A stretch of DNA of 64,000 bases from an uncultured Collinsella sp. (GCA_902495355.1 CABUWV010000003.1:1-64000); one strand, 5' to 3'; counted from the stretch's first letter, positions 43,936 to 60,095 are shown. Numbers and translations are program-made. Notes: generated by a model from the sequence alone, not told the origin.

Positions 43936-44153
43936 GCGTCGCTCAACGGGCGCGAAGATTCGCAGTAAAGTTACCGTAGCTCTGGCCCGAGGGGACGGGT
44001 CGAAATTTTCGTAGATTCCGCACGAGCCGAAGGCCACTTAATGTGGCCTTCGTGCGAGCCCAGGACTTGACCGAGCGAAAATCTCGACCCATCCCCTCGG
44101 GCCGGAGCGTATGCAGGGTTTGTGTACGAATCCTCGCGCCCGTTGACCGACGC
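43936..44153. repeat. Giant nested palindrome, CACTTAATGTG family, copy 1
   Basis: 27-bp outer arms (43936-43962 and 44127-44153, two mismatches) and 28-bp inner arms (43984-44011 and 44076-44103, two mismatches) enclose the core hairpin GAAGGCCAC-TTAAT-GTGGCCTTC (44029-44051). The core is flanked by ATTCCGCACG and CAGGACT. The right outer arm contains the -35 box of the rplJL promoter. Confidence 0.9.
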
Positions 44154-44171
44154 CGGGGTCCCCGCCATAAT
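44143..44171 (+). promoter_or_regulatory. rplJL promoter
   Basis: TTGACC (44143-44148), a 17-bp spacer and CATAAT (44166-44171), just before the L10 leader. The -35 box lies inside the giant palindrome's right arm. Confidence 0.65.
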
Positions 44172-44189
44172 ACTTTCGGTTCACGCACG

Positions 44190-44321
44190 AATCCGCTGCC
44201 AGAGACAGCCGGTGCAAACGGGCATTGCCCGCGAGCTTAATGGGATATCCCGCCAGCCGAGGTGGTCGAGTAGATATGTCTTCTCGCCCCCGTCGCTCAT
44301 GCAGCGCGGGGGCTTTCTTTT
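44190..44321 (+). promoter_or_regulatory. Ribosomal L10 leader with attenuator
   Basis: The RNA contains CTGCCAGAGACAGCCGGTGC, then GCGAGCTTAATGGG and CAGCCGAGGTGG, the conserved pieces of the Gram-positive L10 leader bound by the L10(L12)4 complex. It is followed by a terminator-like hairpin GCCCCCG / CGGGGGC with a T-rich tail (44286-44321). Together they give feedback control of rplJ-rplL. Recognised by motif; no covariance search was run. Confidence 0.85.
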
Positions 44322-44387
44322 TGGACATGCCCCCGTCACGTCCTTGTGGCGGACCGTGCCCGGAAAGAATTCGAGGAGGTGTAATTC

Positions 44388-44909
44388 ATGCCCCAGCAGT
44401 ACAAAATCGACAAGGTTGCAGAGATCGAGTCCCGTATCGCCGAGAACGCCGGTCTGTTCGTCGTCAACTACAACGGTCTGACGGTTAAGCAGGCTCAGGA
44501 GCTGCGTCATCAGCTTCGTGAGTGCGGCGCCGAGATGAAGGTCTACAAGAACAACCTGGTCAAGATCGCTCTCAAGAACCAGGAGCAGCCCGAGCTCGAC
44601 GAGATCCTCGCCGGCCCCGTTGCTTATGTGTTCTACGAGTCCGAGCCGGTCGAGGCCGCTAAGGCCCTTAAGGACTTCTCCGCTAAGTCCAAGGGCGTCC
44701 TTGAGATCAAGGGCGGTATCTCCGACGGCAAGGCCGTTTCCGCTGATGATGTTAAGGCTATCGCCGAGCTGCCCACCAAGGATCAGCTTCTCGGCCAGAT
44801 CGCCGGTCTCATCTCCGGTTTCGCTCGCGACATCGCTGTCTGCGTCAACGGCGTTTCCTCTGGTCTCGCTCGTTCGATCCAGCAGGTCTCCGAGCAGAAG
44901 GCAGCCTAG
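44388..44909 (+). CDS. rplJ: 50S ribosomal protein L10
   Basis: Base of the L7/L12 stalk. 173 residues starting MPQQYKIDKVAEIESRIAEN, with the rRNA-binding N-terminal domain (VVNYNGLTVKQAQELRHQLR) and a C-terminal helix for L7/L12 dimers. GAGGAGGTG precedes the ATG. It is preceded by the L10 leader and followed by rplL. In most bacteria it would sit directly after rplA, which is 22 kb away here. Confidence 0.96.
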   Translation: MPQQYKIDKVAEIESRIAENAGLFVVNYNGLTVKQAQELRHQLRECGAEMKVYKNNLVKIALKNQEQPELDEILAGPVAYVFYESEPVEAAKALKDFSAKSKGVLEIKGGISDGKAVSADDVKAIAELPTKDQLLGQIAGLISGFARDIAVCVNGVSSGLARSIQQVSEQKAA

Positions 44910-45011
44910 TCGCTGTTTTCACCCGCGGCGGCAACGCCGCACCCCTGGCGCATTCGCGCCGTGTTTTAACTGATCTCCGTGCACAGACACGGAAACCGAA
45001 AGGACTTAGAA

Positions 45012-45389
45012 ATGGCTAAGCTTACCACCGATGAGATCATCGATGCTCTTAAGGAAATGACCCTTCTCGAGGCTTCCGAGCTCGTCAAGGCTATCGAGGA
45101 CACCTTCGGCGTTTCCGCCGCTGCTCCTGCCGCTGTTGTCGCCGCTCCCGCTGCTGGCGCTGCTGAGGCCGAGGAGAAGACCGAGTTTGACGTCGTGCTC
45201 GAGGGCTTCGGCGACAACAAGATCCAGGTCATCAAGGCCGTCCGTGAGCTCACCAACCTTGGCCTGAAGGAGGCCAAGGAGGTCGTCGAGGGCGCTCCCA
45301 AGGCTGTTCTCGAGGGTGCCAAGAAGGAGGACGCCGAGGCTGCCAAGGAGAAGCTCGAGGCTGCTGGCGCTGCTGTCACCCTCAAGTAA
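45012..45389 (+). CDS. rplL: 50S ribosomal protein L7/L12
   Basis: 125 residues. The dimerising N-terminal domain MAKLTTDEIIDALKEMTLLE, an Ala-rich hinge (~38-52) and the C-terminal factor-binding domain ending LEAAGAAVTLK. It recruits translation GTPases. The start at 45012 follows GAAAGGAC by six bases. Followed by a strong terminator. Confidence 0.97.
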   Translation: MAKLTTDEIIDALKEMTLLEASELVKAIEDTFGVSAAAPAAVVAAPAAGAAEAEEKTEFDVVLEGFGDNKIQVIKAVRELTNLGLKEAKEVVEGAPKAVLEGAKKEDAEAAKEKLEAAGAAVTLK

Positions 45390-45416
45390 TCAGGCTTTCT
45401 CGCCAGATTTCTTTGC

Positions 45417-45450
45417 AGACGGGGTTCGCATTGCGAGCCCCGTCTTTTTT
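45417..45450 (+). terminator. rplL terminator
   Basis: AGACGGGG pairs with CCCCGTCT, with GCATTGC-type inner pairing, followed by TTTTT. From 45451 to 45692 only the galU leader is present; no gene was seen. Confidence 0.85.
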
Positions 45451-45701
45451 GTTTTGGCCCCTCATTCCCATTGCTCGGCACGCAGAACACCGTTGTCTTC
45501 GCCGTGCCAATCCCGTTACCGCTGGGGCGTAAAATTGCACCATTCGAGCAATAATTTGCGTTGACCTGCTGAAGAATTGCGTTTGCCTTACGGCGACGTA
45601 TGTCTCGGCGGTAAGATACCTCGGTATCGCAATTTGGTCTGCGGCCGCCGTGCCGCACGCATAGGGCGCATTCTGCGCCTGCGAAAGGATCCTTGAATAA
45701 C

Positions 45702-46610
45702 ATGAAGGCAATCATCCCCGCCGCCGGCCTTGGCACGCGTTTTCTGCCTGGCACTAAGTGCACGCCCAAAGAGATGCTGCCGGTGCTCGACAAGCCGGTC
45801 ATTCAGTATGTCGTTGAGGAGGCGCTCGACCCCGAGGAGGTCGACGACGCCATCATCGTTACCTCTCCCGGTAAGCCCGAGCTGCTGAGCTACTTCCAGC
45901 CCGATCGCTCGCTCGAGAACCTGCTGCGCGAGCGCGGCAAGAACGCCTATGCCGATGCCGTCGCCCACGCTGGCGGTATGCCGGTCGACTTCCGTTATCA
46001 GTACGAGCCCAAGGGCCTCGGCCATGCTATCCGCTCTGCTGCCGACGCCGTGGCAGGGGAGAACTTCCTGGTTCTTCTGGGCGACTACGTTGTGCCTAAC
46101 CGTGACATCTGCGACAAGATGCTCGCCGTTTCCAAGGAGCACGGTGGCGCTTCGGTTATCGCCGTCGCTGCTTGCTCGCCCGAGGAAGTCAGCCGCTACG
46201 GCGTTATCGCCGGCGATCGCGTTGGCTCGCTCGAGGGCTTCGAGAATGCTGCCGACGACGAGCCCGGTGCCGTTTGGCGCATCGGCGGTCTGGTCGAGAA
46301 GCCCGCTCCCGAGGCGGCTCCGTCCAACCTGTACATCGTCGGCCGTTACCTGCTGAGCCCGCTGGTCATGGACCTGCTCGCCGATCAGCAGGCCGGCAAG
46401 GGCGGCGAGATCCAGCTTACCGACGCCATGGCCCGCTCGCTCGACCGCGAGGCCATGTACGCCGTCGTCATCGACCCGCTCTCGGGCTACGACACCGGCA
46501 CCCCGTCTGGCTGGATGGCCACCAACGCCCTCATGGCTGCAAGCGATCCTCGCTTTGCCGGCGCCTTCTGGGACGCCATCGACGAGCGCGGCGGCTTGAT
46601 GCGCAAATAA
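45702..46610 (+). CDS. galU: UTP-glucose-1-phosphate uridylyltransferase
   Basis: Makes UDP-glucose for cell-envelope glycans. 302 residues. The nucleotide-binding motif AAGLGTRFLPGTK (~residues 6-18) is followed by KEMLPVLDKPVIQYVVEEA. The sugar-binding EKP motif is VEKPAPE (~195), and LGDYVVPN gives the metal-binding Asp region. The ATG at 45702 gives the canonical N-terminus; a TTG nine bases earlier (45693) is closer to GAAAGGA and is an equally possible start. It lies between rplL and rpoB, which are adjacent in most bacteria. Confidence 0.94.
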   Translation: MKAIIPAAGLGTRFLPGTKCTPKEMLPVLDKPVIQYVVEEALDPEEVDDAIIVTSPGKPELLSYFQPDRSLENLLRERGKNAYADAVAHAGGMPVDFRYQYEPKGLGHAIRSAADAVAGENFLVLLGDYVVPNRDICDKMLAVSKEHGGASVIAVAACSPEEVSRYGVIAGDRVGSLEGFENAADDEPGAVWRIGGLVEKPAPEAAPSNLYIVGRYLLSPLVMDLLADQQAGKGGEIQLTDAMARSLDREAMYAVVIDPLSGYDTGTPSGWMATNALMAASDPRFAGAFWDAIDERGGLMRK

Positions 46611-46630
46611 GCCTTCGGGCATCGACATTT

Positions 46631-46663
46631 ACGGGTGCGGACTTCGGTCTGCACCCGTTTTTT
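46631..46663 (+). terminator. galU terminator
   Basis: ACGGGTGC pairs with GCACCCGT around a 12-base loop, followed by TTTTT. Confidence 0.85.
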
Positions 46664-46706
46664 ATAAGAGCTGCGATTGCTGGCTCTCTGTTCACAGAAA
46701 ATATAT

Positions 46707-46718
46707 GAACAGATGTTC
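46707..46718. promoter_or_regulatory. LexA-box-like GAACAGATGTTC
   Basis: It matches the Gram-positive SOS core GAACRNRYGTTC exactly and lies about 90 bases upstream of the rpoB promoter. A chance match is possible, as rpoB is not a usual SOS gene. Confidence 0.35.
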
Positions 46719-46796
46719 GATACACATACATCTACCTGCGTGTTTTCTGCCGAAAAACTTTGCTACTCCAAAAACTCAATCGCGTCAAGGCTTTTC

Positions 46797-46824
46797 TTGC
46801 CCAACGGTCGGTACCTGATAAACT
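46797..46824 (+). promoter_or_regulatory. rpoBC promoter
   Basis: TTGCCC (46797-46802), a 16-bp spacer and TAAACT (46819-46824), 74 bases before the rpoB start. Confidence 0.55.
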
Positions 46825-46897
46825 ATTAGGTTGCGATAACTGGCGAAGCTATGCCTCGCCAACCCACCGAGCATTTCCGTGAAGGAGGAAAAACCTG

Positions 46898-50389
<3,492 letters not shown>

Positions 50390-50395
50390 TTGACT

Positions 50396-54871
<4,476 letters not shown>

Positions 54872-54877
54872 CTAGTT

Positions 54878-55022
54878 CCGCCGTTCTAACGAACGGCGGC
54901 GACCTCCGTCGCTGCGCAGCCCCCAGAGCTACAATCTGTCATTCAAAAGGCAGGGCATGACCAAAAGGTCAATGCCCTGCCTTTTTCATGCCACCTTGTA
55001 CGCTCTGGGGGCCGCTCGCTTA
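54878..55022 (+). repeat. Nested palindrome, GGCATGACC family, copy 3 (rpoC terminator)
   Basis: A leading hairpin CCGCCGTTC / GAACGGCGG (54878-54899) comes first. The outer stem GCCCCCAGAGC (54919) pairs with GCTCTGGGGGC (55012). The core GGCAGGGCATGACC (54949) pairs with GGTCAATGCCCTGCC (54967) around AAAA, followed by TTTTT, so it can also terminate rpoC. Single-stranded parts CAATCTG and CACCTTG match the copy at 35.9 kb. Confidence 0.85.
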
Positions 55023-55093
55023 TGCGCGCTCAACCTGTTGCGTTTCGTTAACCCCTTGGGGACGGAGGAAAACGGATCATTTTGAGGTGCGAT

Positions 55094-55222
55094 TTCGGAA
55101 GTATGCGTCAAAATCTTGATGGGTCGACCACACCGCATATGCTCAAGCGCTCTACCTGCAGGTTTGTTATCGCAAAACCCCTGTGCGCTCAGCAAGATCA
55201 AAATTTGCCGCATACTTCCGAA
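55094..55222. repeat. 27-bp-arm palindrome (TTCGGAAGTATGCG)
   Basis: The arm at 55094-55120 pairs with 55196-55222: the first 14 bp are perfect, then a mismatch and a one-base offset. Inside, GCGC pairing and CAGGTTTG / CAAAACCCCTG form smaller stems. No coding potential. Confidence 0.75.
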
Positions 55223-55285
55223 GACGCCGCCGATTTCCATGCGACAGATGAGAGCAGATCAACGCTGGAGCGCGACGTTTCCCCA

Positions 55286-55321
55286 GATAAAACCGACCAA
55301 AATAAACCTGTTCCTATTTGG
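55286..55321. repeat. REP-like fragment (AAATAAACCTGTTCC)
   Basis: CCAAAAT and ATTTGG arms enclose AAACCTGTTCCT. It nearly repeats the hairpin at 28464-28504 (GATAAAACC...CCAAAATAAACCTGTCCC). Confidence 0.6.
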
Positions 55322-55349
55322 AAGGGAACGTTGCCCCGACAAGCACGTC

Positions 55350-55488
55350 GGATTCCCGGCCCGGGCGGCCCGCTGTTTAAGTTTGTCGCGAGTTCCGCAC
55401 GCAAAGGAAAGCACTTAATGTGCTTTCCGTCTTGCGCAGGACTGTAGAGCAGCAAACTTAAACAGCGGGCGGCCCGGTCCGGGAATCC
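55350..55488. repeat. Giant palindrome, CACTTAATGTG family, copy 2
   Basis: 36-bp arms (55350-55385 and 55453-55488) pair at 34 of 36 positions. They enclose a core GGAAAGCAC-TTAAT-GTGCTTTCC (55406-55428), flanked by GTTCCGCACG and GCGCAGGACT as in the copy at 44.0 kb. It lies ~85 bp upstream of the rpsL promoter. Confidence 0.9.
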
Positions 55489-55574
55489 GCCCACGCGCAC
55501 AGCAGAAGGGATTCCTTTTGTGTAGGCTTTGCGGAAATGTGCCAATTTTGGGATACGCCCGGCGGCGTGGTCTG

Positions 55575-55603
55575 TTGACGGCACAGCTAACGCCACGTAT
55601 CCT
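55575..55603 (+). promoter_or_regulatory. str operon promoter
   Basis: TTGACG (55575-55580), a 17-bp spacer and TATCCT (55598-55603), about 90 bases before rpsL. Confidence 0.65.
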
Positions 55604-55696
55604 ATCGAACTGCGTGTTTCGTAGGGGGATGCTGACCCCTCGATTCAAGCCGTTGCACTTTACAGAAAGCTGGAATCATTCGAGAAGGAGTACGCT

Positions 55697-56074
55697 TTGC
55701 CTACTATTAACCAGCTGGTTCGCCAGGGCCGTCGTTCCGTGCCCAAGAAGTCCAAGAACGCTGCTCTGCAGCACAACTCCCAGAAGCGCGGCGTGTGCAC
55801 CCGCGTCTTCACCACGAGCCCCAAGAAGCCGAACTCGGCTCTTCGTAAGGTTGCCCGTGTTCGCCTTGTCAACGGCATCGAAGTTACTGCTTACATCCCG
55901 GGTGAGGGCCACAACCTGCAGGAGCACTCCATCGTGCTCGTCCGCGGCGGTCGTGTCCGTGACCTCCCTGGTGTCCGTTATCACGTCATCCGTGGCGCCT
56001 ACGACGCTGCTCCGGTCCAGAACCGTATGCAGGCCCGTTCCAAGTACGGTGCTAAGCGCCCCAAGGCCAAATAA
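55697..56074 (+). CDS. rpsL: 30S ribosomal protein S12
   Basis: Decoding-centre protein, 125 residues. TTG start with GAAGGAG upstream gives MPTINQLVRQGR. The streptomycin-related segments TTSPKKPNSALRK (~40-52) and PGVRYHVIRG (~90) are wild-type in form. First gene of the str operon rpsL-rpsG-fusA-rpsJ. Confidence 0.98.
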   Translation: MPTINQLVRQGRRSVPKKSKNAALQHNSQKRGVCTRVFTTSPKKPNSALRKVARVRLVNGIEVTAYIPGEGHNLQEHSIVLVRGGRVRDLPGVRYHVIRGAYDAAPVQNRMQARSKYGAKRPKAK

Positions 56075-56147
56075 GCCAGATAACGTTTTGATACTTTCGC
56101 CGTGTGCCGCCTAAGCGCCGCACGGTAGACACTTAAGGAGATTTCAC

Positions 56148-56621
56148 ATGCCGCGTCGTGCAGCAGCTAATCGTCGTGAGGTTCAGCCTGACGCCGTTTA
56201 CAACAACCGCCTGGTGACTCAGCTCATCAACAAGGTCCTTCTTGACGGCAAGAAGGCCACCGCTGAGCGCATCGTTTACACCGCTTTCGAGATCGTTGCC
56301 GAGAAGTCCGAGGGTGGCGACGCTCTCGCTACCTTCAAGAAGGCTATGGACAACGTCAAGCCCACGCTCGAGGTTAAGCCCAAGCGTGTCGGTGGCGCTA
56401 CCTATCAGGTCCCGATGGAGGTCAACTCCCGTCGTTCCACCGCTCTGGGTATCCGCTGGATCGTCAACTTCTCCCGCGCTCGCAAGGAGAAGACCATGGC
56501 CGAGCGTCTCGCCAACGAGATTCTCGACGCTTCCAACGGCCTGGGCGCTTCCGTCAAGAAGCGTGAGGACGTCTTCAAGATGGCCGAGGCCAACCGCGCG
56601 TTCTCTCACTATCGTTGGTAA
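56148..56621 (+). CDS. rpsG: 30S ribosomal protein S7
   Basis: 157 residues starting MPRRAAANRREVQPDAVYN. Binds the 16S 3' major domain. The conserved helix GGATYQVPMEVNSRR (~80-95) and the C-terminal NRAFSHYRW are present. AAGGAG precedes the ATG. Second gene of the str operon; fusA follows after 19 bases. Confidence 0.98.
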   Translation: MPRRAAANRREVQPDAVYNNRLVTQLINKVLLDGKKATAERIVYTAFEIVAEKSEGGDALATFKKAMDNVKPTLEVKPKRVGGATYQVPMEVNSRRSTALGIRWIVNFSRARKEKTMAERLANEILDASNGLGASVKKREDVFKMAEANRAFSHYRW

Positions 56622-56640
56622 GTTAAGGTAAGGAACTAAC

Positions 56641-58740
56641 ATGGCTAAGCCTAAGTACAAGCTTTCCGATACCCGTAACATCGGCATCATGGCCCACATC
56701 GATGCCGGTAAGACCACCACGACCGAGCGTATTCTTTACTACACCGGTAAGACCCACAAGATCGGTGAGGTCCATGAGGGCGCTGCCACCATGGACTGGA
56801 TGGTTCAGGAGCAGGAGCGCGGCGTAACCATTACCTCCGCTGCTACCACGTGCTTCTGGAACAAGGACGGTAAGGACTACCGCATCCAGATCATCGACAC
56901 CCCGGGCCACGTTGACTTCACCGCCGAGGTCGAGCGCTGCCTGCGCGTCCTCGATGGCGCTGTCGCCGTCTTCGACGCCGTTGCCGGCGTTCAGCCCCAG
57001 TCTGAGACCGTTTGGCGTCAGGCTTCTACCTTCAACGTCCCCCGCATCGCCTTCATCAACAAGTATGACCGCGTGGGCGCTGACTTCTTCAACGCTATCG
57101 AGACCATGAAGGATCGTCTCGACGCTAACGCCGTGGCCGCTCAGGTCCCGATGGGCGCCGAGGACAACTTCTGGGGCGTCATCGACCTGGTCACCATGAC
57201 TGCATGGGACTTCAAGGCCGACGAGAAGGGCATGACCTACCCCGAGCCGATGGACGAGATCCCGGCTGAGTTTGCCGACATCGCTGCCACCAAGCGCGAG
57301 GAGCTCCTCGACGCTGCTGCCAGCTTTGACGACGAGCTCATGGAGAAGATTCTCATGGAGGAGGACTTCACCGTCGAGGAGCTCAAGGCTGCTCTGCGCA
57401 AGGGCGTTCTGGCCAACGAGCTCAACCTCGTCTTCGTGGGTTCCGCCTACAAGAACAAGGGCGTTCAGGAGCTGCTCGACGCTGTCGTCGACTACCTGCC
57501 CAGCCCGCTCGACGTCGAGGCCGTCACCGGTACCGATCCGGACACCGGCGAGGAGATTCAGCGTCATCCTTCCTTCGACGAGCCCTTCTCCGGCCTGGTC
57601 TTCAAGATCATGACCGACCCGTTCGTCGGTAAGCTCACCTATGTCCGCGTTTACTCCGGCCGCGCCGAGTCCGGCTCCTACGTGGTCAACGCTTCCAACG
57701 GTCAGCGCGAGCGCCTCGGCCGCATCCTCGAGATGAACGCCGCCGAGCGTATCGACCGTGACGACGCTGCCGCTGGCGACATCGTCGCTTGCGTCGGCTT
57801 CAAGAACTCCACCACCGGTGACACCCTGTGCGCCGAGGGCAAGGAGATCGTCCTCGAGAAGATCGAGTTCGCTAAGCCCGTTATCGACGTTGCCATCGAG
57901 CCCAAGACCAAGGCCGAGCAGGACAAGATGTCCCTGGCTCTGACCAAGCTCGCCGAAGAGGACCCGACCTTCCAGGTGTCCACCAACCACGAGACCGGCC
58001 AGACCATCATCGCCGGCATGGGCGAGCTGCACCTCGAGATCATCGTCGACCGTCTGCTCCGCGAGTTCAAGGTTGACGCTAACGTTGGTAAGCCCCAGGT
58101 TGCCTACCGCGAGACCGCTGGTCACGACGTCGAGAAGGCTGAGGGCAAGTTCGTCCGTCAGTCCGGCGGTCGCGGTCAGTACGGCCACGCCGTCATCAAG
58201 CTCGAGAAGATGGAGGAGGGCTTCGGCTACGAGTTCGTCAACGCTATCGTCGGCGGCGTCGTGCCCAAGGAGTACATCCCGTCCATCGACAAGGGCATCC
58301 AGGAGGCCCTGAACACCGGTGTTATCGCCGGCTTCCCGGTCCTCGACGTTAAGGTCACCCTGTTCGACGGTTCTTACCACGAGGTCGACTCCTCCGAGGC
58401 CGCCTTCAAGATCGCCGGTTCCATGGCTATCAAGGACGCCCTCAAGAAGTCCGATCCGCAGCTGCTCGAGCCGATCATGGCTGTCGAGGTCGAGACCCCT
58501 GAGCAGTACATGGGCGACGTTATGGGCAACCTCTCCGGTCGCCGCGGCAAGATCGAGGGCATGGAGGATCGCAAGAACAGCAAGCTCATCCGTGCCAAGG
58601 TGCCGCTGGGCGAGATGTTCGGTTACGCTACCGACCTTCGCTCCCAGACCCAGGGCCGTGCATCCTACACGATGCAGTTCGACTCTTATGAGCCCGCGCC
58701 CAAGTCCATCGTGGACGAGGTCATGAGCAAGAACGCCTAA
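56641..58740 (+). CDS. fusA: Elongation factor G
   Basis: Ribosomal translocase, 699 residues. G1 AHIDAGKTTTTER (~18-30), G2 ERGVTITSAAT, G3 DTPGHVDF (~86) and G4 NKYDRVG (~140). Domains II-V follow, with the domain IV RQSGGRGQYGHAVIK region (~505-520). Full length with no truncation. AAGGAAC precedes the ATG. Confidence 0.98.
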   Translation: MAKPKYKLSDTRNIGIMAHIDAGKTTTTERILYYTGKTHKIGEVHEGAATMDWMVQEQERGVTITSAATTCFWNKDGKDYRIQIIDTPGHVDFTAEVERCLRVLDGAVAVFDAVAGVQPQSETVWRQASTFNVPRIAFINKYDRVGADFFNAIETMKDRLDANAVAAQVPMGAEDNFWGVIDLVTMTAWDFKADEKGMTYPEPMDEIPAEFADIAATKREELLDAAASFDDELMEKILMEEDFTVEELKAALRKGVLANELNLVFVGSAYKNKGVQELLDAVVDYLPSPLDVEAVTGTDPDTGEEIQRHPSFDEPFSGLVFKIMTDPFVGKLTYVRVYSGRAESGSYVVNASNGQRERLGRILEMNAAERIDRDDAAAGDIVACVGFKNSTTGDTLCAEGKEIVLEKIEFAKPVIDVAIEPKTKAEQDKMSLALTKLAEEDPTFQVSTNHETGQTIIAGMGELHLEIIVDRLLREFKVDANVGKPQVAYRETAGHDVEKAEGKFVRQSGGRGQYGHAVIKLEKMEEGFGYEFVNAIVGGVVPKEYIPSIDKGIQEALNTGVIAGFPVLDVKVTLFDGSYHEVDSSEAAFKIAGSMAIKDALKKSDPQLLEPIMAVEVETPEQYMGDVMGNLSGRRGKIEGMEDRKNSKLIRAKVPLGEMFGYATDLRSQTQGRASYTMQFDSYEPAPKSIVDEVMSKNA

Positions 58741-58800
58741 GTTCGAGCTCCCTGTTACGTAATCCGCGAGAACATCTCTCGCACTCTTTGGAGGTTTAAG

Positions 58801-59109
58801 TTGGCTACCCAGAAGATCCGCATTCGCCTCAAGGGCTATGATCACGAGGTCGTCGATCAGTCCGCGAAGCTCATCGTCGAGACCGCTCAGAAGACCGGCG
58901 CTCGCGTTTCCGGTCCTGTCCCCCTGCCCACCGAGCGCAACCTGTACACGGTTATCCGCTCGCCGCACACGAACAAGGACTCCCGTGAGCAGTTCGAGAT
59001 GCGCACCCACAAGCGCCTCATCGACATCCTCGACCCCACCTCGGGCACCGTTGATTCGCTCATGCGTCTCGACCTCCCCGCTGGCGTCGACATCGACATC
59101 AAGCTCTAA
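58801..59109 (+). CDS. rpsJ: 30S ribosomal protein S10 (NusE)
   Basis: 102 residues from a TTG start preceded by TTGGAGG. Begins MATQKIRIRLKGYDHEVVDQ and has the PLPTERNLYTVIRSPH segment (~40-55). A ribosomal protein and a partner of NusB in antitermination. Here it ends the str operon at a terminator instead of leading into rplC. Confidence 0.97.
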   Translation: MATQKIRIRLKGYDHEVVDQSAKLIVETAQKTGARVSGPVPLPTERNLYTVIRSPHTNKDSREQFEMRTHKRLIDILDPTSGTVDSLMRLDLPAGVDIDIKL

Positions 59110-59131
59110 GCGATATCGCTCATAGCTTAAA

Positions 59132-59170
59132 GGGCCTCGCTGCCGTAACGGCAGCGGGGCCCTTTTGTTT
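59132..59170 (+). terminator. str operon terminator
   Basis: GGGCCTCGCTGCCG pairs with CGGCAGCGGGGCCC around TAA, followed by TTTTGTTTT. Confidence 0.9.
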
Positions 59171-59224
59171 TGAATGATGGTTTGGACTGCGGGGTAATGC
59201 TGCCGAGTAGGTGGTTGCGGCGCC

Positions 59225-60001
59225 CTATTCGCTCAAGGGGCGCAGCGATGCCTCCTCAAAATGGAAGGATCGAAAGCCGTCTTCCGTTTCGATGCACGCG
59301 CGGCCGCAATCGTCGACCGTTCTAAATATGCCACGCGCCAGCTCGTCCTCAGCGGGGGAGCGGGCGATAACGTGCTCCCCGATCCAATTGAGGTGAGCGA
59401 TATATTCGTCGTGGACGGGCGCGAGCGGACCGGCGTCTTCTTCCTTGGCGTTGAGGCGCTCTGCCCAGGCATCTACAGCGTCTATAACTGCGTGATAGAC
59501 CTCATCGAGGAGCATGTCGACGGCGGGAACGTTCTTGTTGAGGTCCGAGAGGCCAATTGCCGCCAGGCCGCCATCGGGCACCTCTTGGGGCGTGTAGTTT
59601 ACGTTGACACCAATGCCGCAGACGGCGAAAGGTTTGCCTTCGTTATCGCGTGCGGCCTCGACCAGAATGCCGCCGAGCTTGCGTCCTCGCGCGACCAGGT
59701 CGTTGGGCCACTTGAGGGCTATTTCGCTTGCAAGGCCTTGCTTTTCGAGTGCTTCGAGCACCGCTAGGCCGCTGACGGCGGCAAGACCAGAGTACTTTGC
59801 GGGATTAACGCATGGACGCAGGACAATCGAAAGCAATAGGTTGCCGGCGGTTGAATCCCACTTGTGGCCGCGCCGGCCGCGTCCTGCCGTTTGCGCGCGG
59901 GCGGCAAGTCCTGTGCCGTGCGGCGCACCCTGTTTTCCTGCCTCGAGCAGGTCATCGTTGGTCGATCCGGTTACATCGACAATCGTTAATTGGGCATCCA
60001 T
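59225..60001 (-). CDS. birA: Biotin-[acetyl-CoA-carboxylase] ligase
   Basis: Attaches biotin to the carboxyl carrier of acetyl-CoA carboxylase, the first step of fatty-acid synthesis. 258 residues, catalytic and C-terminal domains only; the HTH repressor domain of E. coli BirA is absent. The biotinoyl-AMP loop is GRGRRGHKW (~46-54), with KWPNDL (~100) and GGILVEA (~115). The ATG at 60001 has AAGGAGG upstream. It is divergent from the fab operon and shares its regulatory gap. Confidence 0.94.
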   Translation of the reverse strand: MDAQLTIVDVTGSTNDDLLEAGKQGAPHGTGLAARAQTAGRGRRGHKWDSTAGNLLLSIVLRPCVNPAKYSGLAAVSGLAVLEALEKQGLASEIALKWPNDLVARGRKLGGILVEAARDNEGKPFAVCGIGVNVNYTPQEVPDGGLAAIGLSDLNKNVPAVDMLLDEVYHAVIDAVDAWAERLNAKEEDAGPLAPVHDEYIAHLNWIGEHVIARSPAEDELARGIFRTVDDCGRACIETEDGFRSFHFEEASLRPLSE

Positions 60002-60095
60002 AGCGGCTGCTACCTCCTTATTGAATAAGTGAATGACGCAATGGTGTCGAGAGATAGACACAATGTGAAGCCTTTGTCGCATTTGGACAATTTAA

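Noticed and set aside
44190..44321. T-box or other tRNA-sensing leader before rplJ
   Set aside because: No T-box sequence; the motifs agree with the L10 leader.
56623..59010. 795-codon frame antisense to fusA and rpsJ
   Set aside because: Shadow of the highly expressed EF-G gene; no ribosome site and low-complexity protein.
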